A DNA stretch of 64,000 bases, taken from assembly GCA_945860745.1 (NCBI GenBank), contig CAMASH010000007.1, forward strand, positions 1 through 64,000, in the 5' to 3' direction. Each line of letters starts with the position of its first letter. Position 1 is the first letter of the stretch. The notes under the pieces were generated by a model. The model worked only from the letters and a program-made list of their open reading frames with translations, was not told the DNA's origin and ran no database searches. Position numbers and translations under genes: made by a program. Positions 35,772-44,540 of this stretch are shown piece after piece. The stretch is from Chthoniobacter flavus. Its GTDB lineage: Bacteria; Verrucomicrobiota; Verrucomicrobiia; Chthoniobacterales; Terrimicrobiaceae.

Positions 35772-36101
35772 TTAGCGGCCTCTTCCCATCTCGGCGCGGC
35801 GCATCGGCATTGCGTCCACAATGGCAAAAAGGTCGCGAGCCGTGAGCAACGCATCCTGATGAAGTTTTTCTCCACCGTCCTTACCGATTAGTACAACAGA
35901 AAACGCAGGGGCGTTGAAACGGGTCTGCACGACAAAGTCCCGCTCGATCAGTCCAGCCCAATCGGCCAATAACTCGGCCGCCTGTTTCTGATACGCCGCA
36001 TCCTCCCGCGAGGGAGCGAAGATCACCAAAATGCGCTTGGGTGAAGCGGTCTGAGATTCCATGACGAAAAGGAATAAGAGGAAAATGGCGATTCGTGACA
36101 T
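35772..36101 (-). CDS. exported DUF4174 domain protein
   Basis: The 109-residue protein starts at 36101 (MSRIAIFLLFLFVMESQTA) with a signal peptide, and the rest is a DUF4174 domain: RILVIFAPSREDAAYQKQ, ERDFVVQT, SVVLIGKDGGEKLHQ and LFAIVDAMPMRRAEM. This family has a thioredoxin-like fold without a clear CxxC and no known role. It overlaps no other gene and lies 36 bp downstream of the alkyltransferase gene. Confidence 0.8.
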   Translation of the reverse strand: MSRIAIFLLFLFVMESQTASPKRILVIFAPSREDAAYQKQAAELLADWAGLIERDFVVQTRFNAPAFSVVLIGKDGGEKLHQDALLTARDLFAIVDAMPMRRAEMGRGR

Positions 36102-36136
36102 GGGAAACGGTACTCCAAAGCGCACGTTCCACAAAC

Positions 36137-36514
36137 TCAGCCGTTCTTCCGCTGCTCACCAGCTGCCAACTTGAGCCTCAATCCCGGCGAGTCCCGCAAG
36201 GCGCAGCCGGGTTCGATCCGGCCGGCCCGATCAAAACGCACCCCCTCCGCCGCCAGGAGCCGCTTTTTTCGTGCGATGGCCTGCCCCACCGACTGACCGG
36301 CAAAACCACCGACGGCGAGACCGGATGCCACCACGCGATGACACGGCACATCGTCAAACGGACACACCCCCAAGGCCTGCCCGACTACGCGGGCCGAACG
36401 GGATCCAATGGCACTCGCCACCGCCGCGTAACTGGCGACTTTTCCCGCCGGAATCCGCCGCACCGCCGCATAAACCCGGGCTTGGAATTCCGTGGGCGAT
36501 TTCGATTTCTTCAT
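36137..36514 (-). CDS. O6-alkylguanine-DNA alkyltransferase (catalytic domain only)
   Basis: The 125-residue protein is the MGMT catalytic domain without the N-terminal ribonuclease-like domain: EFQARVYAAVRRIPAGKVAS, ALGVCPFDDVPCHRVVASGL with active Cys58 in PCHR, and LLAAEGVRF. The presence of Cys distinguishes it from Atl proteins, so it should accept an alkyl group and repair O6-alkylguanine. A small C-terminal extension has no motif. Upstream is a MITE-like element. Confidence 0.88.
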   Translation of the reverse strand: MKKSKSPTEFQARVYAAVRRIPAGKVASYAAVASAIGSRSARVVGQALGVCPFDDVPCHRVVASGLAVGGFAGQSVGQAIARKKRLLAAEGVRFDRAGRIEPGCALRDSPGLRLKLAAGEQRKNG

Positions 36515-36541
36515 GCGCACCGGATTGGCAAATTACTGGCC

Positions 36542-36680
36542 CGAATGGCGCTAACTTAAGCCCCAACGGGGCTCAATCCCCTAGCCCTGGGTTGCGGAGC
36601 TACCCAGGGATCTCGAGGAAAAACAACGAGCTGCCCTGCAAGGGCTGCATCCCAAAACGCCCTGAAGTTCGTGCCATTCA
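36542..36680. mobile_element. MITE-like element, copy 3
   Basis: CGAATGGCGCTAACTTAAGC begins this copy, and CTGAAGTTCGTGCCATTCAG ends it; the 100-bp core matches 20881-20979 almost fully (CCCTGGGTTGCGGAGCTACC and TGCCCTGCAAGGGCTGCATC). The terminal GGGGTCAG extensions of copy 1 are absent or altered. It lies between the alkyltransferase and tautomerase genes. Confidence 0.8.
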
Positions 36681-36703
36681 GGACCCCCTCCGGCCCCCTG
36701 ATT

Positions 36704-37093
36704 TTATAGCTTCCCTGTTATAAATTGAGCCTCACCTAAGCCAAACGACCAATCACATCCTTCATTACAGACAATAGATACCATCACATCCTCTGGTTTG
36801 ATCTGTAACCGCTGCTGAAGTTTTTCCGTGAGTAATTTGTATAAGCGTTGCTTTTTTTCGGCATTTCTTGGCATGCTCACGATCGTAAAAAGCACAAACT
36901 GCCTGCTGCGTTTGATGCCAAGGCCCGTGTCCATAATCACGATTTCGTTCTCTGCGTGTTGGGTCAGCACTTGATAGCGATCTGTCACAGGAACCCCAAA
37001 GGCCCCGACGACAGCTTCATGAGCTGTATCCAGCAAGAGTTTGATTTCCTCGTCCGACCGCCCTTTAACGACGTCTATTTTAATCAGTGGCAT
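36704..37093 (-). CDS. tautomerase family protein (4-oxalocrotonate tautomerase-like)
   Basis: The 129-residue protein starts MPLIKIDVVKGRSDEEI, so Pro is exposed as the catalytic N-terminus after Met removal. The second half includes VLFTIVSMPRNAEKKQRLYK and EDVMVSIVCNEGCDWSFGLG, as in the tautomerase_2 group. Substrate unknown. The gene is clearly lower in GC than its neighbours and is bounded by a MITE-like element and transposase debris, which suggests recent acquisition. Confidence 0.85.
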   Translation of the reverse strand: MPLIKIDVVKGRSDEEIKLLLDTAHEAVVGAFGVPVTDRYQVLTQHAENEIVIMDTGLGIKRSRQFVLFTIVSMPRNAEKKQRLYKLLTEKLQQRLQIKPEDVMVSIVCNEGCDWSFGLGEAQFITGKL

Positions 37094-37249
37094 TTAATTT
37101 ATCCTTTTTGTTTGACAGAAGATTGCGGTGGACCCTGTTTTCGAACCAATAGGAGCTTAAAATAAGCTATGGAACGAGAGTGTGATTTGGACTCTATGTA
37201 TTGATTGTGGAGGGATCAACCTCCGTTTGGAGGGAAGGGAATTTTTTTC

Positions 37250-37713
37250 GGGGGTGTAAAGTTCCTTCTGTAATTGGGTTCTTCGCGATCCGAGCGCAGC
37301 CGGCCCCGGACGGGGCTTGCGCGAAGTTCGCCGGGGGCTGGCCAGAGTGCTTTCCTGTCGGGGTGCAGCAAACACATCCAACAAAACACACACCCATGAC
37401 CAACCAAATTGATTCTGATCTTCTGAACACCGTTTTGCAACTCCTCACCTCCCAAGGCTCCGCCGGTTTTGCCGAGGGTCTGCGCCTGCTCGTCAACGAA
37501 GACATGGTTCACGAACGCTCTGCTGTCCTTCAAGCCCGCCCCTACGAGCGTTGCGAGGATCGGCTCGGACGTGCCAATGGCTTCAAGCCCAAGAGCCTTG
37601 CCTCCCGTGTCGGGCCCATCCAACTGTGCGTCCCCCAGGTTCGCGACGGCGTGGATTTTTACCCCAGTGCTCTGGAAAGCCGATGGGGTCCTATAATTTA
37701 CATATCAAGGTGA
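37250..37713 (+). mobile_element. truncated IS256-like element (left end and N-terminal transposase)
   Basis: GGGGGTGTAAAGTTCCTTCT at 37250 looks like an IS256-family left end (G-run then TGTAAA). The following gene at 37396 is the first 105 residues or so of a Mutator-family transposase. The rest is missing. The 300 bp from 37094 to 37395 contain no other gene. Confidence 0.55.
37396..37713 (+). pseudogene. IS256/Mutator transposase, N-terminal fragment
   Basis: The 105 residues read LTSQGSAGFAEGLRLLVNED, HERSAVLQARPYERCEDRLG, RANGFKPKSLASRVGPIQLC and VPQVRDGVDFYPSALE. This is the standard N-terminus of a Mutator-family transposase (E-R..L-x-A-x-PYER-x-x-x-R-x-x-xANG-x-K-x-K...G-x-x-x-L-x-VPQVRD), which is normally about 400 aa. 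The catalytic DDE domain is absent, so it is inactive. The frame ends just after the shared 16-mer at 37690. Confidence 0.85.
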
Positions 37714-37718
37714 ATTAA

Positions 37719-37835
37719 ATGGCACGCTCACGCGGCGGGAAGGGATCCTCCATCACCCTGTCAGACGAACAACCGGGCACCCTGGAGGCGGGCCATATTT
37801 CGATCATGCGTCACCGTGACAAGACCGTTAGCTGA
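37719..37835 (+). pseudogene. possible IS630-type transposase N-terminal remnant
   Basis: A 38-codon frame with an AAGG ribosome site reads MARSRGGKGSSITLSDEQ and then PGTLEAG, which resembles the start of IS630-type transposases (I-x-LSDEQRATLE). The helix-turn-helix that should follow is not present. The 250 bp beyond hold no gene I can support. Confidence 0.4.
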
Positions 37836-38088
37836 ATAATCGCCGGGAATTAGACAGTCGAGCAGACCCGGTTCGGGCGGTTCCGTCAGGGCTGCGGACA
37901 CGCTGTGGCCGGGATGCGGATTAATCAATCCGCTGGTCATGACCGAAACGAGGGACAACCGCCGGGTGGTCCGTTTTACGACGGACGCGAGGGCCGCGTC
38001 CCCCCCCAAGGGGAAGATCACTTTGATGCGTTTGACTTGACGGTGAAACAATCTCGACAAAACCCTGACAAAGAACCATTGTAGTCAC

Positions 38089-38334
38089 ATGATTAGAACT
38101 CTGCGGGAATCCAAAACCCACCTGAGTGAGTTGGTCAATCTTGCCAGTGACGGTGAGGAAATTTTGATCACCGTTCATGGCGAGCCCAAGGCCCGGTTGG
38201 TTCCCGTATCGAAACCGAATCCTGACGTCGCCGGATGGATGGGAGAGCTCGCCGCCCTGCGGGCCAGTCAGCCAGCCGCTCCCGCTCCGTCCGATCGCAG
38301 CGCATTGGATGAAGTGCGAGAGGATCGTTGGTGA
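38089..38334 (+). CDS. Phd/YefM-type antitoxin
   Basis: The 81-residue protein begins MIRTLRESKTHLSELVNLAS and continues with EEILITVHGEPKARLVPVS, the Phd/YefM fold that binds DNA and neutralises a toxin with its disordered C-terminal tail (here Pro/Ala-rich, residues 50-81). Its stop overlaps the start of a PIN-domain toxin by 4 bp, the usual antitoxin-first order. Confidence 0.88.
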   Translation: MIRTLRESKTHLSELVNLASDGEEILITVHGEPKARLVPVSKPNPDVAGWMGELAALRASQPAAPAPSDRSALDEVREDRW

Positions 38335-38789
38335 AATCCGTTTATTGGGACACCTCTTGCATCTTGGCGCTCTACGTACCCGAGGCCATCTCCGCGCAAG
38401 CGGCCACCCTTGCCGGCGAGGAAAACAAGGCCCTCATCTCCAGTGCGATTCTGGAATACGAGATGACTTTTGCTCTGGGCGCGAAAGAAGCACGGGGCGA
38501 AATCTCTCCGGGTGCTGCCGCGACCGTTTTAGCCAAGTTCCAAAGCGACCTCCAGCGCGGCCGTTTCCTGCTCGTACCGCTTGGACAGGACATCAAAGTC
38601 CGCGCCAGCCGCATCGCCGCGAACATCCTTCAATCTCACCCGCCGACCCTTCTCCGCACTCTGGACGGCATCCATATCGCCACGGCCCTGCAACTCGATG
38701 CCCGGGAAATCCTCACCGCCGACAAACGCATGGCGGATGTCTCCCTGCTGCTTGGTTTAAAAACCGGATATCTCAAAGCGACGCTCTGA
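38331..38789 (+). CDS. VapC-like PIN-domain toxin
   Basis: The 152-residue protein starts at GTG 38331 (VKSVYWDTSCILALYVPE) overlapping the antitoxin stop (GTGA). PIN acidic residues are visible: Asp in WDTSC, Glu in ILEYEMTFALGA, Asp in TLDGIHIATALQLDA and Asp in ILTADKRM. VapC toxins are RNases that stop translation. An earlier TTG at 38328 is possible but gives no better coupling. Confidence 0.88.
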   Translation: MKSVYWDTSCILALYVPEAISAQAATLAGEENKALISSAILEYEMTFALGAKEARGEISPGAAATVLAKFQSDLQRGRFLLVPLGQDIKVRASRIAANILQSHPPTLLRTLDGIHIATALQLDAREILTADKRMADVSLLLGLKTGYLKATL

Positions 38790-38823
38790 AAAAGGAACGG
38801 TGGAATGGCTGACCCGGTTGTTC

Positions 38824-40785
38824 CTACCAAGACAAGACGCCGCCATTTTCAGATGAAAGTTTCTCCACCCGCTCGAGAACAAAGGGAAAGGGATGGTTCG
38901 CCAGCATTCCAAAGGCCGCGTTTTTCGTCAGCCGTCCGCGGGTGGTGGCGGGACTGGTGAGGCCGCAGAGATAGCGCGCAAGCTGGCGGGGAGCTTGCAA
39001 GGCGGCGTGATTTTCGGCTTCGAGTTCTTGCATTGCGGCGAGATTTTCGGGCGTGAATGCGGGTGCGGGACTGCGGGGAATTACGCGTGGTTCGCGTGGA
39101 GAAGAGGTCTCCAGGCAACTCCCGCAGTGCCCGCAATCTTCGGCCAGATCCTCGCCAAAGTAGCGGAGCAAATGCCGTGTGAGGCAGGCGGGGTCGGAGG
39201 CTAAGGCGAGGATTTGCTCGATGCGCTGCGCATCGGTTGTTTCGCGTTCGACAAACTGCTGCTGCATCCGGGGGGCGATGACCGCGACGTTGCGTTGCGC
39301 GGGATCGCCAGCCAGGCGATAGCGGTGACGGAGGCCGGAGGGTTTGATTTGGGCCGCGCCGGTTTCTTCCAGCCAGTTCATGGCTTTTTGCAGGCGTTCT
39401 CGCGGTTCGCCGAGACTCTGCGCGGCGGCTGCGAGGTCTTCGATGGTCAGCCAAATGGGACCGCGTTTCGCGACGGCGAAGAGGCGCTGGAGGAAAGCCT
39501 GACGCTCCGGGGTGTGGCCGGCGAGGATTTCGGCTTCCGGCTTGAGCCGTCGCACCTGATAGCCGGTATAAAACGCTCCCAGCGGCATGATATGACCGTC
39601 GAGTTCCAGATAGGTGAGCACCGTTTCCAGCACGAGCGGACGGATGTCGAAGGTGTGAGAGAGGTCGTAGCGGCTGAGATCAAATTCGTCGTCCTGACCC
39701 AGCAAATATTCCAACAATCCGCGAAGAGAGGATGCATCCGGGGTGTCGCCGAAGACGAAATTTTGTAAAACGATGGTGTCGTCACCGCAGGCGAGCAGTT
39801 CGCAATGACTATCTCCGCCGTCCCGCCCGGCGCGGCCGATTTCCTGCTGATAGTTTTCCAACGTCTTGGGCAGGTTGTAATGATACACGGCGCGGATGTT
39901 GGACTTATCAATACCCATGCCGAAGGCGATGGTGGCGACGATGATGTCGATACTGCCGCCCATGAAACCATCCTGCACCTCGCTGCGGGTTTCGTCGCGC
40001 AGTCCGGCGTGGTAAGCCCGCGCAGTGAGGCCGGCCTTGGCCAGATAGGCGGCCACCTGCTCGGCGGTTTGCTGCAGCGTGACGTAAACGATGGCGGGGA
40101 AGCGGCGGAATTTTTGCAGTTTCCGGCCCAACAACGGCAGCCGTTCGGCCGCACTGACGGGCGTGACATAGAGCGCGAGATTGTGGCGATGAAATGGGGT
40201 CTGGATTTGATCCGCGTCCGCAATCTGGAAAGCCCCGCGAATATCCCGGGCCACCTCTGGAGTGGCGGTGGCGGTGAGGGCCAGCACGGGATGCAATTTC
40301 AACCGGCGCGCCACCTCGGCCAGGCGCAAATATTCGGGCCGGAAGTTGTGACCCCACTCCGAGATGCAGTGCGATTCGTCGATGGCCAGCAGCGAAATTT
40401 CTGTGCGGGAGAGCCGTTCCATGAAGGACTCGCTCATGAGCCGTTCCGGCGCGATGTAGAGCAGCTTGAGCGTGCCGCTGCGCATGGCCTCAAAAACCCC
40501 GATGACCCCGGCGGACGTGAGGGTGGAGTCCAGCCGCGCCGCCGCGATGCCGCGCGCGACCAGACTTTCCACCTGATCTTTCATCAGCGCAATCAGCGGC
40601 GAAATCACCAGCGTGAGCCCCGGCAGATGCAGCGCAGGGAGTTGATAGCAAAGTGACTTGCCCCCGCCTGTGGGAAAAATGGCCAGGGCAGAGCGCCCCG
40701 CGAGCAGAGCCCCGATGACATTTTCCTGCCCCGGACGGAACTTGGCGTGGCCGAAATGCTGCTGAAGGGTGGCGGCGATGTCCAT
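38824..40785 (-). CDS. recQ: RecQ-family ATP-dependent DNA helicase
   Basis: The 653-residue protein has FRPGQENVIGALLAGRSALA, IFPTGGGKSLCYQLPA (motif I), DESHCISEWGHNFRPEYLRL (DExH and aromatic loop), IAFGMGIDKSNIRAVYHYNL and QEIGRAGRDGG. The zinc-binding region has Cys residues in PACLTRHLLRYFGEDLAEDC and GHCGSC. An HRDC domain is not evident in the last 100 residues, so the architecture is a short RecQ. It unwinds DNA 3'-5' in recombination. It is divergent from recD2. Confidence 0.93.
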   Translation of the reverse strand: MDIAATLQQHFGHAKFRPGQENVIGALLAGRSALAIFPTGGGKSLCYQLPALHLPGLTLVISPLIALMKDQVESLVARGIAAARLDSTLTSAGVIGVFEAMRSGTLKLLYIAPERLMSESFMERLSRTEISLLAIDESHCISEWGHNFRPEYLRLAEVARRLKLHPVLALTATATPEVARDIRGAFQIADADQIQTPFHRHNLALYVTPVSAAERLPLLGRKLQKFRRFPAIVYVTLQQTAEQVAAYLAKAGLTARAYHAGLRDETRSEVQDGFMGGSIDIIVATIAFGMGIDKSNIRAVYHYNLPKTLENYQQEIGRAGRDGGDSHCELLACGDDTIVLQNFVFGDTPDASSLRGLLEYLLGQDDEFDLSRYDLSHTFDIRPLVLETVLTYLELDGHIMPLGAFYTGYQVRRLKPEAEILAGHTPERQAFLQRLFAVAKRGPIWLTIEDLAAAAQSLGEPRERLQKAMNWLEETGAAQIKPSGLRHRYRLAGDPAQRNVAVIAPRMQQQFVERETTDAQRIEQILALASDPACLTRHLLRYFGEDLAEDCGHCGSCLETSSPREPRVIPRSPAPAFTPENLAAMQELEAENHAALQAPRQLARYLCGLTSPATTRGRLTKNAAFGMLANHPFPFVLERVEKLSSENGGVLSW

Positions 40786-40810
40786 GAGCGGATCATAAGT
40801 CCGGCCCGGG

Positions 40811-40843
40811 CCCGCGAAACACGCAAAAAGACGCGAAAAACCC
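40811..40843. repeat. ACGCGAAA-type periodic repeat between recQ and recD2
   Basis: CCCGCGAAACACGCAAAAAG followed by ACGCGAAAAACC is a 9-11 bp imperfect tandem repeat in the divergent gap. The same unit occurs at 62613-62706. Confidence 0.5.
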
Positions 40844-40887
40844 GAGCCTCTTCCCTCCGGGCTTCATTCTCTGCTACTTTTCCGCCT

Positions 40888-43062
40888 GTGAGAGGAGATG
40901 AAAATCAGTCGGCCGCGCCGCAGGACGGGCTGGCCGGCATGGTGGAGCGCGTCACCTATCACAATGAGGAAAACGGCTATTCGGTTTTGCGAGTCACCGT
41001 GAAAGGGAAGCGCGACATTGTGACCGTGGTGGGAAACGTCGCGGATGTTTCCGCCGGAGAGTGGATCACCGCGCAGGGTGTTTGGGTGCAGGACCGCGAG
41101 CACGGGCTTCAGCTCAAGGCCGGTTCCATTCATTGCAGCGCGCCGACCTCGCGCGAAGGGATCGAAAAATACCTCGGCAGCGGCCTGATCAAGGGCATCG
41201 GCCCGGTCTACGCCAAGAAGCTGGTGGAGAAATTCCACGAAGAGGTCTTCACCATCATCGATCAATTTTCCGTCCGTCTCGAAGAAGTCCCCGGCATCGG
41301 CAAGGGACGCCGCCAAAAGATCCGCGCCGCCTGGGCCGAGCAGAAAGTGGTCCGCGAAATCATGCTCTTCCTCCACGCCAACGGCGTCAGCACGAACCGC
41401 GCCGTGCGCATTTACAAAACTTATGGCGAGGCCGCGATGGAGACCGTGCGGGCCAATCCCTACACGCTGGCCAAGGACATTCCCGGCATCGGGTTCAAAT
41501 CGGCTGATACCATCGCGCAGAAATTGGGCATCGCACCGGATTCGATCATTCGCGCACGGGCGGGGCTCATTCACACTCTGGCCGAGGCCATGGGCGACGG
41601 GCATTGCGGCTTGCCCCGGGATTTGCTTTTGAAAAAAACCGTCGTTCTGCTGGGCACGGACTCAGCCATTGTGAGCGAAGCCCTGGAACGCCTCCTCGTG
41701 GACGCCGACTTGGTTTTTGAGGACCCGCTCATCTACCTGCCTGCACTGCGCGCCGCCGAGCAGGAGATTGCCACCCGGATGCGCAATCTGGCCGCGAAGC
41801 CCTCATCCTATCCCCCCATCGCCATCGAAAAAGCCCTCCCCTGGGTGGAAGGAAAAACCGGCAAAGCCCTGGCGATCACTCAGGTCGAAGCGCTCAAGCA
41901 AGCCCTCTCCTCCCGCGTGCTCGTCATCACCGGCGGCCCCGGTGTGGGCAAAACCACGCTGGTCCATTCCATCCTGCTCATTCTCCGTGGCAAAAAAATC
42001 CACTGCCTGCTCTGCGCCCCGACTGGCCGGGCCGCCAAGCGACTGACCGAGACCACCGGGCTGGAGGCAAAAACAATTCACCGTCTGCTGGAATATCAAC
42101 CCGCCGGAGGCGGATGCACCCGCGATGCCGGGCGTCCGCTCGACTGCGACCTTTTAGTGACCGACGAGACCTCGATGATTGATGTCCCGCTTTTCAGCAA
42201 ACTGCTCCGCGCCCTGCCCGCCCACGCCCATCTCCTCCTCGTGGGTGATGTGGATCAACTCCCGAGCGTCGGCCCGGGCTCGGTCCTGGGCGACATCATT
42301 CGCAGCGGCGTGGTGCCGGTCGTGCGGCTGACCGAAATTTTCCGCCAGGCCCAAGGCAGCCGGATCATCAGCAACGCTCACAGGATCAATGCCGGCCAAC
42401 TGCCCGACCTGGAAGGCAGCGCGGACTCCGACTTCTTTTTCATCGAACGCGAGGAAGTGGAAGCCACCCGCAGCACCATTCTCGATCTGGTCAAAACCCG
42501 CATCCCCAAGCGCCTGGGATGCGATCCCGTGCAGGACATCCAGGTTCTTTGCCCGATGAATCGCGGAACCCTCGGCACCCGGCAAATGAATGCGCTTTTG
42601 CAGGAAACGCTCAATCCCCGTCGTCCCGAAGAACCCGTGGTGGAAAGCTTCGGCTCCCAATTCCGCCTGCGCGACAAAGTCATCCAGACCCGCAACAACT
42701 ACGACAAGGAAGTCTTCAACGGTGACATCGGCCGGATCTCGGCGATCAACCCCGACGAGCGCGAAGCGACCATCAGTTTTGATGGCCGCGAGGTTGTCTA
42801 TGATTTTGGCGAACTGGATGAAATCTCGCCCGCCTATGCCATTACCATTCACAAAAGCCAGGGCTCGGAATTTCCCGCCGTGGTGCTTCCGCTCACCATG
42901 CAGCACTACCTGTTGCTCCAGCGGAACCTCATCTACACCGGCCTGACCCGGGGAAAACGTTTCGTGGTGATCGTCGGCGAAAAGAAAGCCCTCGGCCTCG
43001 CGGTCCGCAATGGCCAGGCCGCGCAAAGATTTTCCGCCTTGTCGGAAAGACTCAGGGCTTAA
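40888..43062 (+). CDS. recD2: RecD-like DNA helicase (RecD2 type)
   Basis: From GTG 40888 the protein is 724 residues; an ATG at 40939 (MVERVTYHNEENGYSVLRV) is an alternative. The N-terminal OB-like segment and tandem helix-hairpin-helices (GSGLIKGIGPVYAKKLVEKF, EEVPGIGKGRRQKIRAA, DIPGIGFKSADTIAQKLG) are specific to RecD2. The SF1B core follows: VITGGPGVGKTTLVHSILLI, LLVTDETSMIDVPLF, LLVGDVDQLPSVGPGSVLGD and YAITIHKSQGSEFPAVVLPL. It unwinds DNA 5'-3' independently of RecBC. The last 11 bp overlap the convergent lipoprotein gene. Confidence 0.93.
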   Translation: MRGDENQSAAPQDGLAGMVERVTYHNEENGYSVLRVTVKGKRDIVTVVGNVADVSAGEWITAQGVWVQDREHGLQLKAGSIHCSAPTSREGIEKYLGSGLIKGIGPVYAKKLVEKFHEEVFTIIDQFSVRLEEVPGIGKGRRQKIRAAWAEQKVVREIMLFLHANGVSTNRAVRIYKTYGEAAMETVRANPYTLAKDIPGIGFKSADTIAQKLGIAPDSIIRARAGLIHTLAEAMGDGHCGLPRDLLLKKTVVLLGTDSAIVSEALERLLVDADLVFEDPLIYLPALRAAEQEIATRMRNLAAKPSSYPPIAIEKALPWVEGKTGKALAITQVEALKQALSSRVLVITGGPGVGKTTLVHSILLILRGKKIHCLLCAPTGRAAKRLTETTGLEAKTIHRLLEYQPAGGGCTRDAGRPLDCDLLVTDETSMIDVPLFSKLLRALPAHAHLLLVGDVDQLPSVGPGSVLGDIIRSGVVPVVRLTEIFRQAQGSRIISNAHRINAGQLPDLEGSADSDFFFIEREEVEATRSTILDLVKTRIPKRLGCDPVQDIQVLCPMNRGTLGTRQMNALLQETLNPRRPEEPVVESFGSQFRLRDKVIQTRNNYDKEVFNGDIGRISAINPDEREATISFDGREVVYDFGELDEISPAYAITIHKSQGSEFPAVVLPLTMQHYLLLQRNLIYTGLTRGKRFVVIVGEKKALGLAVRNGQAAQRFSALSERLRA

Positions 43063-44368
43063 TCGAATCGTTCGCCGGAAGGGACGACGGAAGCGCGCGT
43101 CGAAAAATCGCCCGCGCCACCACCAGGGACACCAACACGCCCCCAAAGAAAACCCCAAGGAGAATCAGGCCGCGCTGGAACGCCTTGTCCAGCAACCGGT
43201 CGGCCCGTTCATCCACCATTTGCGCAATCCGGGTGCCCTCGGGTCCGGCGGCGGTCGCACCCTCGAGCAATTGATTGAGCCCGTTGACGAATCCATTGAG
43301 CCGGGTCAGCGCGGTGGAAGTTTGTTGCCAGGCCTGGGCGTAGTCGTCGCGCGCAAACGGGAGCGCTTCGATTTTTGCGGCCAGCAAATTCACCGAGTCA
43401 AAAGTTTCCTGCAGCGTGAGGCTGAGCCGTTCCGCGCTCTCCAGCGAAGCGCGGATTTCCGGCAGCGCCTTGCCCACCACGCCCTCCTTGTCTTGCAGCG
43501 CGTCGTTGATCTGCCGGGGAAGATTGGCCGCCATGGCTGAGAGGCTGCTGAAATCGGGATTGATGGTGGCAATAGGAAACCGCTCCGCCACGCGATCAAT
43601 CGTAAGGTCCGACTGTTGCGCCAGCATGCGCGGCACGCGTTCCATGTAAAAGAGCACGCGTTCGCCATAGAGCAGCGATTGGTCCACCGTGCCGAGCAAA
43701 CGCTGAATGCTGGCCATCAGCCCCCGCGCAGAACGCGCCTCGGCGAAGTGGCTCAGGACGACCCCGTCCAGATTGCGCAGACGCACATCGAGAAGCTGAT
43801 GGCGCGGCGGATCGGTCTCCTCCCACGCCGCAATCAGGCTGCGCAAATCCGATTGCTGCGCGGGAGTCAGCACCTTTTCGGCCTCCTCCCAGATCTTCCC
43901 GTTCATTTCCCGATAAAGTGCCCGCAGGGAAGCCGCCCGCTCGCCGAACACCTCGGGAATCCAATGACGGTCCACCGCCCATTTTCCCGCGGAAATAAAC
44001 ACCGTCATGTCGAGCAGGGCCGCGCGGGGATCCTGCGATCCGGCGATGGTCATCGAAGTCGCTCCCAGCATCACCTTCCACTTTTGCGCGTTGGTTCGCC
44101 TGGCTGGATCGGTCTCGTTTTTGATGTATTCGTCAAAGGCCAGCCAGAGGCCCGAAACGTACTGGTCGGAAAAATCCATCACCGCTTGCTGCAGCACTCT
44201 GGCCGATCGCGTGGCGCTGTCCGGCGCGGCGGCCGGTTGAACATTTCGCCCCGGCACCGGCGCCTCTTCCGCCGCCAAATCCCGGGTCGCTTTGCAGCCG
44301 CCGAAAACGAACACGCCGGCCGCCACAATCCCGCACCCCCGCAAAGTTTTCCAAGGACAGATCGCCAT
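43052..44368 (-). CDS. lipoprotein with C-terminal membrane helix, function unknown
   Basis: The 438-residue protein starts at 44368 (MAICPWKTLRGCGIVAAGVF) with a lipobox-like VFVFGGC, so it is probably lipidated. The body is helical, rich in Leu, Arg and Glu, and resembles periplasmic four-helix sensing modules (ERVLFYMERVPRMLAQQSDL; ESAERLSLTLQETFDSVNLL). A membrane helix near residues 402-424 (LILLGVFFGGVLVSLVVAR) lies just before the end. It is not recognised as a named family. The upstream 78 codons in frame come from a REP sequence and are not used. Confidence 0.6.
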   Translation of the reverse strand: MAICPWKTLRGCGIVAAGVFVFGGCKATRDLAAEEAPVPGRNVQPAAAPDSATRSARVLQQAVMDFSDQYVSGLWLAFDEYIKNETDPARRTNAQKWKVMLGATSMTIAGSQDPRAALLDMTVFISAGKWAVDRHWIPEVFGERAASLRALYREMNGKIWEEAEKVLTPAQQSDLRSLIAAWEETDPPRHQLLDVRLRNLDGVVLSHFAEARSARGLMASIQRLLGTVDQSLLYGERVLFYMERVPRMLAQQSDLTIDRVAERFPIATINPDFSSLSAMAANLPRQINDALQDKEGVVGKALPEIRASLESAERLSLTLQETFDSVNLLAAKIEALPFARDDYAQAWQQTSTALTRLNGFVNGLNQLLEGATAAGPEGTRIAQMVDERADRLLDKAFQRGLILLGVFFGGVLVSLVVARAIFRRALPSSLPANDSIKP

Positions 44369-44462
44369 CAGGCTTGAGCGCAGTAACAGGTCGGCCGCCC
44401 GAGTCCAAGGCCCTTGTTGGATCCGCCAGGAAACTTCCGGAGATGAAATGAGTTCTGTCGGG

Positions 44463-44519
44463 GGGCAACCGTCTCGGCTGCCATTCGGTCCGGCGTCAGC
44501 AGGCGGGACGCCGGCTCCA
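44463..44519. repeat. GGAG-headed REP pair upstream of the lipoprotein
   Basis: CCGGCGTC (44490-44497) and GACGCCGG (44507-44514) form one stem; GGCAACCGTCTCGGCTGCC at 44464-44482 forms another. On the minus strand the first unit starts GGAGCCGGCGTCCCGCC. Such units are often seen as translated debris (AGVPPADAG) upstream of genes in this genome type. Confidence 0.65.
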
Positions 44520-44540
44520 CATAAATCACCGCCATTCAGG

